From: Lactobacillus johnsonii | GTDB taxonomy: Bacteria; Bacillota; Bacilli; Lactobacillales; Lactobacillaceae | DNA: 64,000 bases | Reading direction: 5' to 3' | Assembly: GCF_013487865.1 (NCBI RefSeq) | Contig: NZ_CP047409.1 | Location: forward strand, 248,001-312,000 | Shown here: positions 27,774-36,293 of the stretch, piece by piece | How the letters are laid out: each line of letters begins with the position of its first letter | Numbering within the stretch: position 1 is the first letter of the stretch | Translations under genes and position numbers: made by a program | The notes under the pieces: model-generated | Database searches by the model: none | Seen by the model: only the letters and a program-made list of their open reading frames with translations | Told to the model about the DNA's origin: nothing

Positions 27774-29237
27774 TGATATGAACCCCGAAATTCGGACAAG
27801 AATTTCGAGGTTTTTATTATGTCTAAATTATCTAAGCAAGACAAAATTGACATCTACAATAATTGGAAGCATTATCATAAGTCACTATCTCAACTAGGTA
27901 GAGAATATGGAGTAAGACCTGACAATTTATATTATTTAATCCGTCTAATAGACCTTCACGGCTTAGAAATTTTGAATAAATCATATTCTTCTTATTCAGT
28001 AGAATTTAAGAAAACTGCCATTAAAAGAATATTGATTAACGATGAACCAGCGAATCAAGTTTCATTAGACTTGGGATTGCCAAGCTCAGGTATGATCTAT
28101 AATTGGCTTCGCAAATATAAAGAGGATGGGTATAATGTCATTAATCATAAGAAAGGCAGACCACATCATGAAAAGCAAAGACCAACAAATCAAAGAACTA
28201 CAAAAACAAGTAAAAGACTTAAAACAAGAGAATCTCAAGCTTACTGTCGAAAACGAATTTGTAAAAAAATTGAGCGCCTTAGTTTCCAAAAGAAAAAACC
28301 AAAAGCACCAGAAATAGCTCAGGTGGTTACTGAACTAAGGCAAGAACTTCATGTAACCGTCAGTTTCATATTAAATGTAATCAATTCTAATCCTGATTTA
28401 CCTCACTTATCTAAAAGTAATTATTACTATGTTCTAAAACAAAATGATAAAGATTCAAAAAATCATCAGATCATGAAACGTATCAAAGAAATATTTGAAG
28501 AACATAAACATCGCTACGGCTATAGAAGAATTACAGCTCAATTGCACATTGAAGGAATTAAAATCAATCATAAGAAAGTAAAGCGTCTGATGAAAAAGAT
28601 GCATTTATTTGGTATTGCCATTAGACGTAGAAAAAGATATTCAAGTTATCGAGGAACTGTAGGTGAAATCAAACCTAATTTGATCTGTCGCAATTTTTTA
28701 GCCATTTTACCAGATAGAAAGTGGTATTCAGATATAACTGAGTTTCATTTAAACGGCGAAAAATTATATTTATCACCAATTATGGATGGGTGTACCCATG
28801 AGATAATTTCTTATACATTAAGTCGCCGTCCAGTTTTAGAACAAGTAATGACCATGCTTGACCTAGCTTATAAAGCTCATCCTGCTCTAAATGGTCTTAT
28901 TTTTCACACTGATCAAGGATGGCAATATCAACATTCTACCTTTCAAAAATAGCTTACAGATCATGGTATTGAGCAATCAATGTCTAGAAAAGGTAATTCA
29001 TTAGATGATGGATTAATGGAAGGATTTTTTGGTATCTTAAAGCGAGAAATGTGGTATGGCTTTGAAAAAAATTTTAAGAATTTAGATGAACTAGAAGATG
29101 CAATCAAAGAGTATATTTATTACTATAATAATTTTAGAATTAAGAGCTCAATAAAAAACCATACTCCGATTCAATATCGAAATATGGTTTTAAATCAAAC
29201 AGTTTAATAATATGTCCTAATTTTTGGGTTCATATCA
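27774..29237 (+). mobile_element. IS3-family (IS150-like) insertion sequence, 1464 bp
   Basis: The ends are inverted repeats beginning TGATATGAACCC with further matches (AAATT, GGACA) inside, in the TG...CA form usual for IS3. A 3-bp target duplication CAA flanks it (27771-27773 and 29238-29240). A strong hairpin just inside the left end (27783-27810, followed by TTTTT) would stop transcripts entering from the host gene. Its transposase is damaged. Confidence 0.88.
27819..29207 (+). pseudogene. IS3-family transposase, inactivated
   Basis: The frame opens with an OrfA-type helix-turn-helix region and runs into an OrfB rve/DDE domain. DDE residues are seen in WYSDITEF and FHTDQGWQ, but an in-frame TAG at 28950 cuts the protein before the third catalytic residue (MEGFFGILKRE), which continues in the same frame to 29207. 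In addition, the leucine-zipper part of OrfA (IKELQKQVKDLKQEN) is readable only in the +1 frame at about 28165-28317, so a one-base change near 28165 also broke OrfA. The element can probably move only with help in trans. Confidence 0.85.
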
Positions 29238-29695
29238 CAAATCAAAAATTGGGCAATACTTTATTTATAGGTTCTACAGCTATAAATCATGGTAAAACAG
29301 CCAGAATAGGACAGGCACCTATTTTTAAACCTAATACAATTACTGTTTGTTATAACGGTTCAGTTGGAGAAACATTTTATCAAACTGAATCATATTGGGC
29401 TTCGGATGATATAAATGTTCTAACTTTACGTGATAAAGAGTTAAATCCAGAGTTGGCTGAGTATCTTTGTGCGATTTTAAAAAAAGCCGGAAAAAAATAT
29501 GGATACACATATAAGTGGAATGTTCATAGAATGAAAACAACTGATATCAGTCTGCCAATAGTGGATGATGGGAAAATAGATTTTCAATATATGGAAAATT
29601 ATATTAAAGCAATACAAAAGTTAACGATAAAAAATGTAGTTGATTATAAAGATAGAGTAATAGATAAGACAATTGAAATAATTAAATATTAAAAA

Positions 29696-30021
29696 AAGTT
29701 AAAGAATAGTGTAAAAGGCTTTGTGCTATCTTACGATAATTGTCCACTAAAAAGTCTACTTTAGGCAAATGGTTACAGCGCTATTCAAAAATTGCAGGTG
29801 TTCCAAGAATAGATGGACGAGGATTAAGGCATTCTAATGCGTCTTATTTAATTACTGAGGTAAGTCATCGGCTTGGTCATAAAAATCCAACGACAACGCT
29901 AAAATATTATGCTCATATGTTTGCTAATAATGATATTGAATTAGCTTCCAAGATAGAAGGAAGCATAAATATGAAGCCCGCAAAAAATCTAAAGTTGAAT
30001 TTAATGTCAACCAGCATGTAG
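29696..30021 (+). pseudogene. Tyrosine recombinase C-terminal remnant
   Basis: The 5' part reads KGFVLSYDNCPLK in one frame (from about 29714); a missing A near 29752 shifts the rest to KSTLGKWLQRYSKIAG and onward. RGLRHSNASYLI, SHRLGHKN and KYYAHMF carry the R, H-x-x-R and Tyr motif boxes, but about nine residues between SYLI and VSHRLGH appear deleted. Only the last third of a roughly 370-residue integrase is left and it has no start codon. It may be a relic of an island integrase or of a recombinase that shuffled specificity domains. Confidence 0.8.
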
Positions 30022-30152
30022 CAGGAGCTAAGATAAGTGGTATGCTAAAAGTCTGCCAAAACAAAAAACAGCTTAAGTATTGATATTAAAGGAACATCCC
30101 TTATTCTAAGGGAATAGATAAAAAAAGTATCTGAAAAAAATATAAATTAAAG
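30022..30152. other. Gene-free stretch with a degenerate guaA-end-like segment
   Basis: No gene is supported. TCCCTTATTCTAAGGGAATAG (30097-30117) matches the last 21 bases of guaA at 16 of 21 positions, though its own CCCTTA/TAAGGG symmetry explains part of this. GTCTGCCAAA at 30051-30060 is an exact repeat of 24917-24926 downstream of guaA. Either could be an attachment-site relic. Confidence 0.3.
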
Positions 30153-30202
30153 AAGCCTATTAAATCTTGGTATTCATGACCCTTGATTTAATAGGCTTTT
30201 TA
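30153..30202. terminator. Long-stem terminator
   Basis: AAGCCTATTAAATC pairs perfectly with GATTTAATAGGCTT across 18 bases, then TTTTAT. It ends transcription from both sides, including the minus-strand gene at 30209. Confidence 0.8.
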
Positions 30203-30208
30203 TAGTGT

Positions 30209-30601
30209 TTAATTAAATTCAAGCTTATTTGTTTCGTCTATCTTAGTTAGGAAAGATGAAACATCAGTAATAGTATCATTGGTGTATGAAACATTAATCA
30301 GATTAACCCAATTTTTTCTAAGAAAATAGTCGTCAATGTCGTATCTAACTTTAGTTAAGTATTTATAACTAATAAATAGTAGTTCAGAAAAAATCAAATT
30401 ACGTTTTTGAGGCTGCATGACGAAATCAAGCAATAAATCTTTTCCAGAACCTTTAATAAAGTGAAAAAATTCGCAATTGATATGTCTAATCGGATAAAAA
30501 GGATATAAAATTTGAGAATTTAATACTTGTTTTTCAAACTGTCTAAGTAATCTTTGATCTTTTCTACTAAGTTGATAATCATTGTTGTTTAAATTAATCA
30601 T
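30209..30601 (-). CDS. Hypothetical protein, 130 aa
   Basis: I do not recognise this protein. It is rich in Asn, Leu, Phe and Tyr and opens MINLNNNDYQLSRKDQRLLR. There is no signal peptide, membrane segment or known motif. The central part (YPFYPIRHINCEFFHFIKG, KDLLLDFVMQPQ) looks like a folded globular domain. It lies between an integrase relic and a TetR gene and is divergent from the latter across a 206-base gap. Confidence 0.5.
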   Translation of the reverse strand: MINLNNNDYQLSRKDQRLLRQFEKQVLNSQILYPFYPIRHINCEFFHFIKGSGKDLLLDFVMQPQKRNLIFSELLFISYKYLTKVRYDIDDYFLRKNWVNLINVSYTNDTITDVSSFLTKIDETNKLEFN

Positions 30602-30701
30602 CGTATATCAATTCCTATTCTTACTATTGCACCTAAAGTATATAAATTGAAAAAAGTAAAAACAATGAATTTTAACTAAGTTGAAAAAGAAAAACTTTTT
30701 A

Positions 30702-30738
30702 TATCGAAAGTAAAAAATTATTTTACTTTTGATATAAT
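30702..30738 (+). promoter_or_regulatory. tetR-type promoter overlapped by an inverted repeat
   Basis: TATCGAAAGTAAAA (30702-30715) and TTTTACTTTTGATA (30721-30734) form a 14-bp inverted repeat with one mismatch and a 5-base centre. TATAAT at 30733-30738 overlaps its right arm. Autorepression by the TetR protein encoded at 30808 is a natural inference. Confidence 0.55.
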
Positions 30739-30807
30739 ATTTTTAATAATTAAGTAAAAGAAAGTTACAGATGATAAATATCTAGGAAAGAGAAGTGAGG
30801 AACAAGT

Positions 30808-31440
30808 TTGAGTGATATTAGGGTACAGAATACAAAGAATAATTTGATTGCTGCTCTTTTAAGCTGCTTAGAAAATAAGAGTGTGCATAAGTTAAAAGTA
30901 AAAGATATTATTGATAAAGCTGGCGTAAGTACTAGAACGTTTTATCAATATTATTCAGATGTCAATGATCTACTAAGAGATACAGAAGATAGTTTTGTTG
31001 CAGAGTATCTAAAAAATGTTGAAAAAGATCGTGATTCACTAGGAGATCTTGATTTAGATACACCTTTTGAAGATCAGTTAGAAACTATTTTAAATGCAAC
31101 AAAAAATACCATTGAGTTCTGTTATGCACATAAAAAAGAAATACAAGTCTTGTTATCTGACAATGGGGATACGCGTTTCTATAATATGATTTTCCAGACT
31201 GGTTGTGAGGAAATTATGAAGCGTATGAGCCAGATGAAAAATATCGATCAGTTAAAAATGGATGAAAAAGAACAAATGAGAATGATGATTAGTGTGCAGG
31301 TATTTGTACATAGTATCATTGGTATGGTAAGAGTTTTACTTGAATACAGCGATAGGTTAGCTCCATATGACGTTCGTCAAAGTATACTTACATTTTTACG
31401 TGAGTCACCAGTAGCTTCTATGAATATAAATAAAAATTAG
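30808..31440 (+). CDS. TetR-family regulator
   Basis: 210 residues. The N-terminal TetR helix-turn-helix is clear (VKDIIDKAGVSTRTFYQYYS); the rest is the helical ligand and dimer domain, with no recognisable ligand signature. The start codon is TTG, with GTGAGG 7 bases upstream; no ATG or GTG fits. An inverted repeat overlaps its promoter. No transporter or enzyme gene is adjacent in the same direction except the PEBP-like gene at 31603. Confidence 0.8.
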   Translation: MSDIRVQNTKNNLIAALLSCLENKSVHKLKVKDIIDKAGVSTRTFYQYYSDVNDLLRDTEDSFVAEYLKNVEKDRDSLGDLDLDTPFEDQLETILNATKNTIEFCYAHKKEIQVLLSDNGDTRFYNMIFQTGCEEIMKRMSQMKNIDQLKMDEKEQMRMMISVQVFVHSIIGMVRVLLEYSDRLAPYDVRQSILTFLRESPVASMNINKN

Positions 31441-31602
31441 AGACAACAAAATAATTTATAGTATATTAGGCTGAACTCCACTATAACTGGCTAAAGTATT
31501 GAATTAAGTAGTTTTGTTGGCAATTGAGAAATAGTTGTACTTAAATATGAAGTAGCATGAGAATAATAGTAATTAAAAAACTCAGTTTTAGGGGATACGT
31601 CA

Positions 31603-32112
31603 ATGAAAATAGAAATTCCAACTATGAATGGATTCATTCCGGATTGCTACAGTAAATTTGCTAATGAAGATCAAAAAATTGAAGGGAAGCCTAGTAGATC
31701 TTTCCCAATTTTTATTACTGATGCACCTGATAAGGCAAAAACCTTAGCTGTGTATTTTAGAGATTTTGATTCAGTTCCAGTCTGTGGATTTACTTGGATT
31801 CACTGGTTAGCTGCCAATCTTCCGGTTCGAGATGTGCCAGCTAATATTAGTCATTCTAAGAATACTAGCCTTGATTTTGTTCAAGGAAATAATAGCAATA
31901 TTAGCAAGTTTTTAGGTGAAAATTCTGGCCCAGTTGAAGGCTATACAGGTCCGATGCCTCCTGATAATACGCACTATTACACTTTAACCGTGTATGCATT
32001 AGATACAAAACTTGATCTAAAAGAAAGCTACTGGTTAAACGACTTTTTGCGTGAGATGGAAGGTCATATAATTGACAGTGCGACTATTTCAGTTCCAAGT
32101 AGAGCAAAATAA
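31603..32112 (+). CDS. YbhB/YbcL family PEBP-like protein
   Basis: 169 residues of the phosphatidylethanolamine-binding-protein-like family. Ligand-pocket motifs are WIHWLAANLP near the middle and YTGPMPPDNTHYYTL, which match bacterial YbhB. No signal peptide, so cytosolic. The family's physiological role in bacteria is unknown. AGGGGA lies about 8 bases before the ATG. About 160 bases before it contain no gene. Confidence 0.85.
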   Translation: MKIEIPTMNGFIPDCYSKFANEDQKIEGKPSRSFPIFITDAPDKAKTLAVYFRDFDSVPVCGFTWIHWLAANLPVRDVPANISHSKNTSLDFVQGNNSNISKFLGENSGPVEGYTGPMPPDNTHYYTLTVYALDTKLDLKESYWLNDFLREMEGHIIDSATISVPSRAK

Positions 32113-32149
32113 AAGTCGAAGTTACTAATAAACATGCTATAATTTAGGT

Positions 32150-32276
32150 AAAGAAAAAGGAGATCTTATGATCTCCTTCGCAGCCCGCTTTAAGAGCGGT
32201 GGTTAAAAGTTATACTATTGCAACTACGTCACTCAATAAACCTACCAAAGTTATAAATTGAGCGGCGTTTTTTATT
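32150..32276 (+). ncRNA. Candidate antitoxin RNA, copy 1
   Basis: An extended -10 (TGCTATAAT, ending 32143) predicts a start near 32150. A terminator (ACGTC and CTCAAT with ATTGAG and GGCGT, then seven T) ends it near 32275. The whole RNA would be antisense to the toxin message 3' region and overlaps the toxin stop. It also holds AGCCCGCT, which can pair with AGCGGTGGCT in the toxin 5' leader. The transcript is an inference from signals and layout. Confidence 0.65.
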
Positions 32277-32364
32277 TTCTATTGTGATGATCGATATATG
32301 TTAGCAAAGCTAACACAAAAGTACCAAACAACAGCATTACTGAGATGGCCTCGTAAACACTCAT
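32272..32364 (-). CDS. Holin-like type I toxin peptide (TxpA/BsrG-like), copy 1
   Basis: 30 residues beginning MSVYEAISVMLLFG, one membrane helix, ending TYIDHHNRK. This is the layout of the putative holin-like toxin family of Firmicutes that includes B. subtilis TxpA and BsrG (M-S/T-V/T-Y-E-S/A start, one helix, charged tail). AAAGGG lies about 10 bases upstream. A minus-strand TATAAT at 32456-32461 is the likely promoter. It is too short for routine gene calling. The twin at 37073 differs at three residues. Confidence 0.82.
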   Translation of the reverse strand: MSVYEAISVMLLFGTFVLALLTYIDHHNRK

Positions 32365-32398
32365 TAGGCTGAACCCTTTCCATTCGATGTTGGACCAT
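32279..32398 (-). other. Overlapping upstream frame with strong ribosome binding site, copy 1
   Basis: GGAGGTGAGG precedes an ATG at 32398 that opens a 39-codon frame beginning MVQHRMERVQ and running through the toxin gene in another frame. CCTC and GAGG flank CCG and can hide the site in a small hairpin. Its product changes far more between the two copies than the toxin does, so it looks like a leader frame rather than a conserved protein. Confidence 0.45.
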
Positions 32399-32497
32399 AG
32401 GCCTCACCTCCGGGAGGAAAAACAGCCACCGCTCATAAAACTTTCTGCGGCTATAATTATAACGAAAATTTGTTTGCAACAGAATATGGATTAATCA

Positions 32498-32527
32498 AAA
32501 AGCTCGCGATTAATTTCGCGGGCTTTT
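32498..32527 (-). terminator. Terminator after the XRE gene
   Basis: Minus strand: AAAAGC and CGCGA pair with TCGCG and GCTTTT around one mismatch, with T following. Confidence 0.75.
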
Positions 32528-32537
32528 ACTATTAAAC

Positions 32538-33515
32538 CTATTCTGCTTTTTCCTTAATGAAAAAATATGTAAATAGACAATAGATTATAATACCTAAATA
32601 AAAAACATTTGTAGAGCTAAAAGTAGGTTCAATAAATCTGCTAACAATGTAATCTATACCTAAAATACCAAAAATATAAATCCAGCTCCCGTAAACAAAT
32701 AATTTGTGTAAATTGGACGGCAGATGCTTTCTGTATTTAACTAAAAGAGAAAGATACCGAAGTTGCGATACATAAGATATAAAGAAATATATGGCACCAC
32801 TGAAAATTGAGAAAGTTATTCCCCAGGCAATAAGGGAGACAGTCCCATTAGAGTTGCTGAGACCACTCATTACTGGTCCAATAATACCTAAGACTGCTAG
32901 GATGCAGGATAAAACAAAATATTTATCATTAGTATGGTGAAATGATTGAATAGTAGACTTCAATCTCTCTTTCTCTTTCATAATATCAAAATTTTGTTTA
33001 TTTAACTGCTTAAATTCACGCATAATAAGAAAACTATAAATTAGAAGACCAAATGAAATTGCAAGAACTACAATCGTTGCAGCAAATCCAATAAGGGAAA
33101 TGATTAATTGCATTTTATCATTGGCACCTATTAGGAACCCTGAAAGAGCACTGCAAAAACTAATACATGCTGGACTGAAGACAGCAAGAGCTATTGCCAA
33201 AGCACGTAATTGTGAACTCTTTTTGGCAGTAGACAAATATTTTTGAACTAATTCATCAGGTAAAATAGGTAATTTATCTTCTGCGGGAATATCTGCTGTT
33301 TTAATTTCAAAAGATGGAGCACCACTTTTTAGTAAATAATCTGTGGTGACGCCAAATAATTCTGATAAGTTAACGATTTTTTCAATATCTGGAATTGATT
33401 GATCGCTTTCCCATTTTGAAACGGCTTGGCGACTAACATTCATTTTTTCAGCTAAACCTTCTTGAGAAAGATTATTCTTTTTTCGTAATTCCGTGATTTT
33501 TTGACCTAATCTCAT
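32538..33515 (-). CDS. XRE-family regulator with C-terminal membrane domain
   Basis: 325 residues. The N-terminal helix-turn-helix ([21 protein letters not shown], then [13 protein letters not shown]) covers about 1-65. It is followed by a linker and about six hydrophobic segments (110-320). A DNA-binding protein tethered in the membrane could sense envelope signals. ATG 33515 is chosen because GAAAGGA precedes it; the open frame extends upstream without a start signal. The membrane part resembles the stand-alone protein at 22310. Confidence 0.8.
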   Translation of the reverse strand: MRLGQKITELRKKNNLSQEGLAEKMNVSRQAVSKWESDQSIPDIEKIVNLSELFGVTTDYLLKSGAPSFEIKTADIPAEDKLPILPDELVQKYLSTAKKSSQLRALAIALAVFSPACISFCSALSGFLIGANDKMQLIISLIGFAATIVVLAISFGLLIYSFLIMREFKQLNKQNFDIMKEKERLKSTIQSFHHTNDKYFVLSCILAVLGIIGPVMSGLSNSNGTVSLIAWGITFSIFSGAIYFFISYVSQLRYLSLLVKYRKHLPSNLHKLFVYGSWIYIFGILGIDYIVSRFIEPTFSSTNVFYLGIIIYCLFTYFFIKEKAE

Positions 33516-33546
33516 ATGGATTGTCCTTTCGTTGTTGATTGATTTT

Positions 33547-33612
33547 AATTTATTAAAAATCACGGTTGCAGACAACCACTTTTTGATTGCATTGTAGGCA
33601 ACTAATGGTTGC
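33547..33612 (-). promoter_or_regulatory. XRE gene promoter with inverted repeats
   Basis: Minus-strand -35 TTGTCT (33570-33575) and -10 TAAATT (33547-33552), 17-base spacing. GGTTG/CAACC (33564-33577) overlaps the -35 and GCAAC/GTTGC (33598-33612) lies just upstream. These may be operators for the XRE protein itself. Confidence 0.45.
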
Positions 33613-33815
33613 GAAAGGAAAAATTATAGTGATTTATATCTCTAATTGTTTTAGAATCTTATTAACAAAATCCCACCTTCGTTAATAATTAAACGAAATT
33701 ATAAAAATGATTATTGACAAAGCCGGCATTTTGTTAATAATTAATTACAGTATTTAATAAGATAAGTAACAAAAGATCTTTTTGTTAAAGATAAACAAAG
33801 AAAGTGAGTATAAAG

Positions 33816-35099
33816 ATGGTGAAAGGATATCATTCATTATCTAAGGAAAAATATCTTCATAAGCCACAAATGGTAAGTCAGGAAGAAATAGACCAAATTT
33901 ATCAATCACGCTTGAATGGATTTAGTACAATTAAAACAAATTTATATCCACTCTTAACCGATAAGAGAGAAAACCAAACTGATAAATACCCATTATTTTT
34001 TGTTTATTTACCCGAAATTATTAAGTTGGAAAATAATTTAAGAGAAAATTCCAATCAAATTAAAGAACTTGCTAAAAAATTACCTGGAATTGCCAAACAA
34101 CAATTTTTAAATTCATTGTTAGTTTCTGAAATTACCTATACTAATAAAATAGAGGGAGTAGAAACTGATCGAGGAGAAATTAGTACAATTATTCGTGATA
34201 ATGAAAGAGATAGAAAACGTCCCTCCCATAAGCGACTCCAGTCAACCATCAAAATGTATCAAGAAACTCAGAGTGAGCATTTAATTAAAATTGAAAATCT
34301 TAAGGACTTTCGAAATATTTACGACACTCTATTAGAAGGAGAGATTGAAGAAAACAAATTGCCTAACGGAAAACTGTTTAGGGATAAATTGCCAGAGGGA
34401 GAACAACTAAGGATAGGGGATGCTCTTCATACGGTGCATGTTCCTCCGCAGACAGAAGAAGCCATAAACGAATCTTTGACTAGTTTAATAGAATTTATGA
34501 ACAATGATGATTTACCGCCAATTTATAAGAGCGTGATTACTCATTTCTTTTTTGAAAATACGCATCCGTTCTTAGATGGTAATGGAAGAATGGGAAGATA
34601 TTTATTGTCGACGTACATTTCGCATAAGTATGATCATTTTACTGGTTTTTCTGTAGCTACTGCTATTCACTCGCGTGTTCAGACATATTACAGAATATTT
34701 AAAGAAGCTGATCAAGCAGAAAATTATGCAGAGTTAACGTTTTTTATTGTTGCGATGTTGAAATTATTGGTTGCACAACAAGAAGAAATAGTGTCAACTT
34801 TAAGTGATGATAAGGAAAAATTAGTACAAATTGTAGATAATATTAAGAAAAGAGTGGCATCGCTTACTGATGATTACGATAAAAAAGCAATTTACTCTGT
34901 GCTTTTTTATTTAGCCGAATCTAAACTTTTTGCTGGAAATAAAGAATTAGGAATTAGAGATAGAGATATCATTCAATTAAATTCTAAAGAGAGTGGAATT
35001 TCCATTAGGCGAACTAAGTCTGCGATTAGTCAGCTAGAACAAATGAATTGGATTAATAAAATTTGTTCTAAACCTAAACAGCATGAATTAAGTATATAA
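33816..35099 (+). CDS. Class II Fic-domain protein (predicted AMP transferase)
   Basis: 427 residues. The Fic core HPFLDGNGRMGR begins at H250 and keeps the catalytic His and the nucleotide-binding residues. TNKIEG upstream matches the inhibitory (S/T)xxxE(G/N) motif of class II Fic proteins, here N-terminal to the core, so activity is probably self-restrained. The C terminus resembles a winged helix. ATG 33816 follows AAAGTGAG by 8 bases. Targets of modification are not predictable. It is divergent from the XRE gene. Confidence 0.87.
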   Translation: MVKGYHSLSKEKYLHKPQMVSQEEIDQIYQSRLNGFSTIKTNLYPLLTDKRENQTDKYPLFFVYLPEIIKLENNLRENSNQIKELAKKLPGIAKQQFLNSLLVSEITYTNKIEGVETDRGEISTIIRDNERDRKRPSHKRLQSTIKMYQETQSEHLIKIENLKDFRNIYDTLLEGEIEENKLPNGKLFRDKLPEGEQLRIGDALHTVHVPPQTEEAINESLTSLIEFMNNDDLPPIYKSVITHFFFENTHPFLDGNGRMGRYLLSTYISHKYDHFTGFSVATAIHSRVQTYYRIFKEADQAENYAELTFFIVAMLKLLVAQQEEIVSTLSDDKEKLVQIVDNIKKRVASLTDDYDKKAIYSVLFYLAESKLFAGNKELGIRDRDIIQLNSKESGISIRRTKSAISQLEQMNWINKICSKPKQHELSI

Positions 35100-35118
35100 A
35101 TGACATTGAGTACATTTT

Positions 35119-35148
35119 AGTCTTAGTCATAGTGACTAAGGCTTTAAT
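35119..35148. terminator. Bidirectional terminator between fic and the flavodoxin-like gene
   Basis: AGTCTTAGTCA pairs with TGACTAAGGCT (one G-U pair) across TAG, followed by TTTAATT. Confidence 0.7.
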
Positions 35149-35157
35149 TAAGAATTC

Positions 35158-35742
35158 TTATAAAAAATTATAGTGATTAATCTTAGTTAAGTAAGCTATT
35201 CTCTGGTGTTGTGTAGAATTTGTAACGCCACCAAAATGAATCCAATGTCGATCTTGCATCCCTAATTGCTTTAGAGTTTTATTAACAAAAATTCGTTTAA
35301 TACCATTTCCCAAAAAGAGTTTTACATAAAATGTTGGTGAAGTTGAAGTAGTAAGGACATAAGTATGTTTAATGTTGGTTAATTCGCCATGAATACCAGT
35401 TTTGCTTACAGTATGAGATAATCCTTTTCCTTCTTTCATCACTTTATCAATGAAACCTTTAAGCATTGCTGGGACACTATTCCACCAAAGTGGAGTAATA
35501 AAAATTATTGCGGAAGCTTCTCTTAAGTAATCTAAATATTTTGTTACTAGAGGATCATGAGTTTTACCAGTATGAAATAAACGTAATTCTTCTTTGTCAT
35601 AAATAGGATTAAATTGTTCTTGATACAAGTCAATTACTTTAAAGCTTTTATGCTTATGTGCTAAATTTGATTTTACTGATTCTAAAATTGCATGGTTAAA
35701 ACTTTTTTTATAAGGATGACAATAGATGATTAAGAAGTCCAT
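35158..35742 (-). CDS. Flavodoxin-fold NAD(P)H oxidoreductase
   Basis: 194 residues of the Flavodoxin_2/quinone-oxidoreductase family. The start MDFLIIYCHPYKKSFNHAIL is the FMN-phosphate loop of that family, and FITPLWWNSVPAMLKGFID is its second flavin motif. Substrates are probably quinones, nitro compounds or azo dyes. It is co-transcribed with and directly follows the TetR gene at 35744 (one base apart), which suggests it is the enzyme that regulator controls. Confidence 0.85.
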   Translation of the reverse strand: MDFLIIYCHPYKKSFNHAILESVKSNLAHKHKSFKVIDLYQEQFNPIYDKEELRLFHTGKTHDPLVTKYLDYLREASAIIFITPLWWNSVPAMLKGFIDKVMKEGKGLSHTVSKTGIHGELTNIKHTYVLTTSTSPTFYVKLFLGNGIKRIFVNKTLKQLGMQDRHWIHFGGVTNSTQHQRIAYLTKINHYNFL

Positions 35743-35743
35743 T

Positions 35744-36277
35744 TTAATCTTTTCCTTTCAAAAGTTGATCTAATGTGTATTCCACTAATTGTGCGTCATA
35801 GCGAGTAATTTTATTTTTAATTAGTAATGCATATCCTTGAATAAAGGACCAGATTTGAATAAATAAATCTTGATCAGAAAGAGTAGTTGATGAATTAAGA
35901 TTAGTAATTAAAGCTTTTACTTTCTGCAAAAAGGGATATTGATTAGCATTTGAATATAAATCCAGTGCTGACAATTGGTAGAATAAGAAGTCCATTTGGT
36001 TGGGATGCATAGTTATAGACTGACAAATATATTTAGCGATAATGAGTAACTGTTGCTTAGATGAATAGTCTACATTTAATGGGATCTGCTCAATAAATCG
36101 TTTAGATAATTGGATTACTGCTTTTTGAAATAGTTCATTTTTATCTTTGAAATGTCTATAAAAAGCACCTGTTGTAAGTCCAAGTTCCTTTGTAAGTTTG
36201 CGTAAACTTAAGTTTTGATATCCATTAGTGTCAATTAGATGAATGGTTTGATTTATAATTTTTTCTTCGGTTGTCAT
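35744..36277 (-). CDS. TetR-family regulator of the oxidoreductase
   Basis: 177 residues. The helix-turn-helix reads LSLRKLTKELGLTTGAFYRHF; the C-terminal half is the helical ligand domain. It is the first gene of a two-gene unit with the flavodoxin-like enzyme. Two near-identical palindromes just upstream (36294-36339) are its likely operators. Confidence 0.85.
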   Translation of the reverse strand: MTTEEKIINQTIHLIDTNGYQNLSLRKLTKELGLTTGAFYRHFKDKNELFQKAVIQLSKRFIEQIPLNVDYSSKQQLLIIAKYICQSITMHPNQMDFLFYQLSALDLYSNANQYPFLQKVKALITNLNSSTTLSDQDLFIQIWSFIQGYALLIKNKITRYDAQLVEYTLDQLLKGKD

Positions 36278-36293
36278 TTTTATCTTCTTTCTT

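Larger units (their letters stand above)
27110..29692 (+). pseudogene. Specificity (S) subunit gene, interrupted by an IS element
   Basis: Two half-genes flank the insertion at 27774-29237. The 5' half encodes the first target recognition domain, a conserved IDFQYME segment, an 8-residue repeat spacer and the start of the second domain (FKIKKGKRLTKA). The 3' half begins NQKLGNTLFIGSTAINHGKT and ends with a second KIDFQYMENYIKAI. Removing the IS and one copy of its CAA target duplication joins the halves in frame to a protein of about 371 residues, close to BcgI subunit B. ATG 27110 follows AAGGGGAG. As it stands only a truncated protein ending just inside the IS can be made. Confidence 0.88.
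32131..32531. repeat. Type I toxin-antitoxin cassette, copy 1 (about 400 bp repeat)
   Basis: This segment recurs with high similarity at 36930-37331 in the same orientation. Each copy holds a plus-strand small RNA gene, a minus-strand toxin peptide gene and a terminator. Confidence 0.85.
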
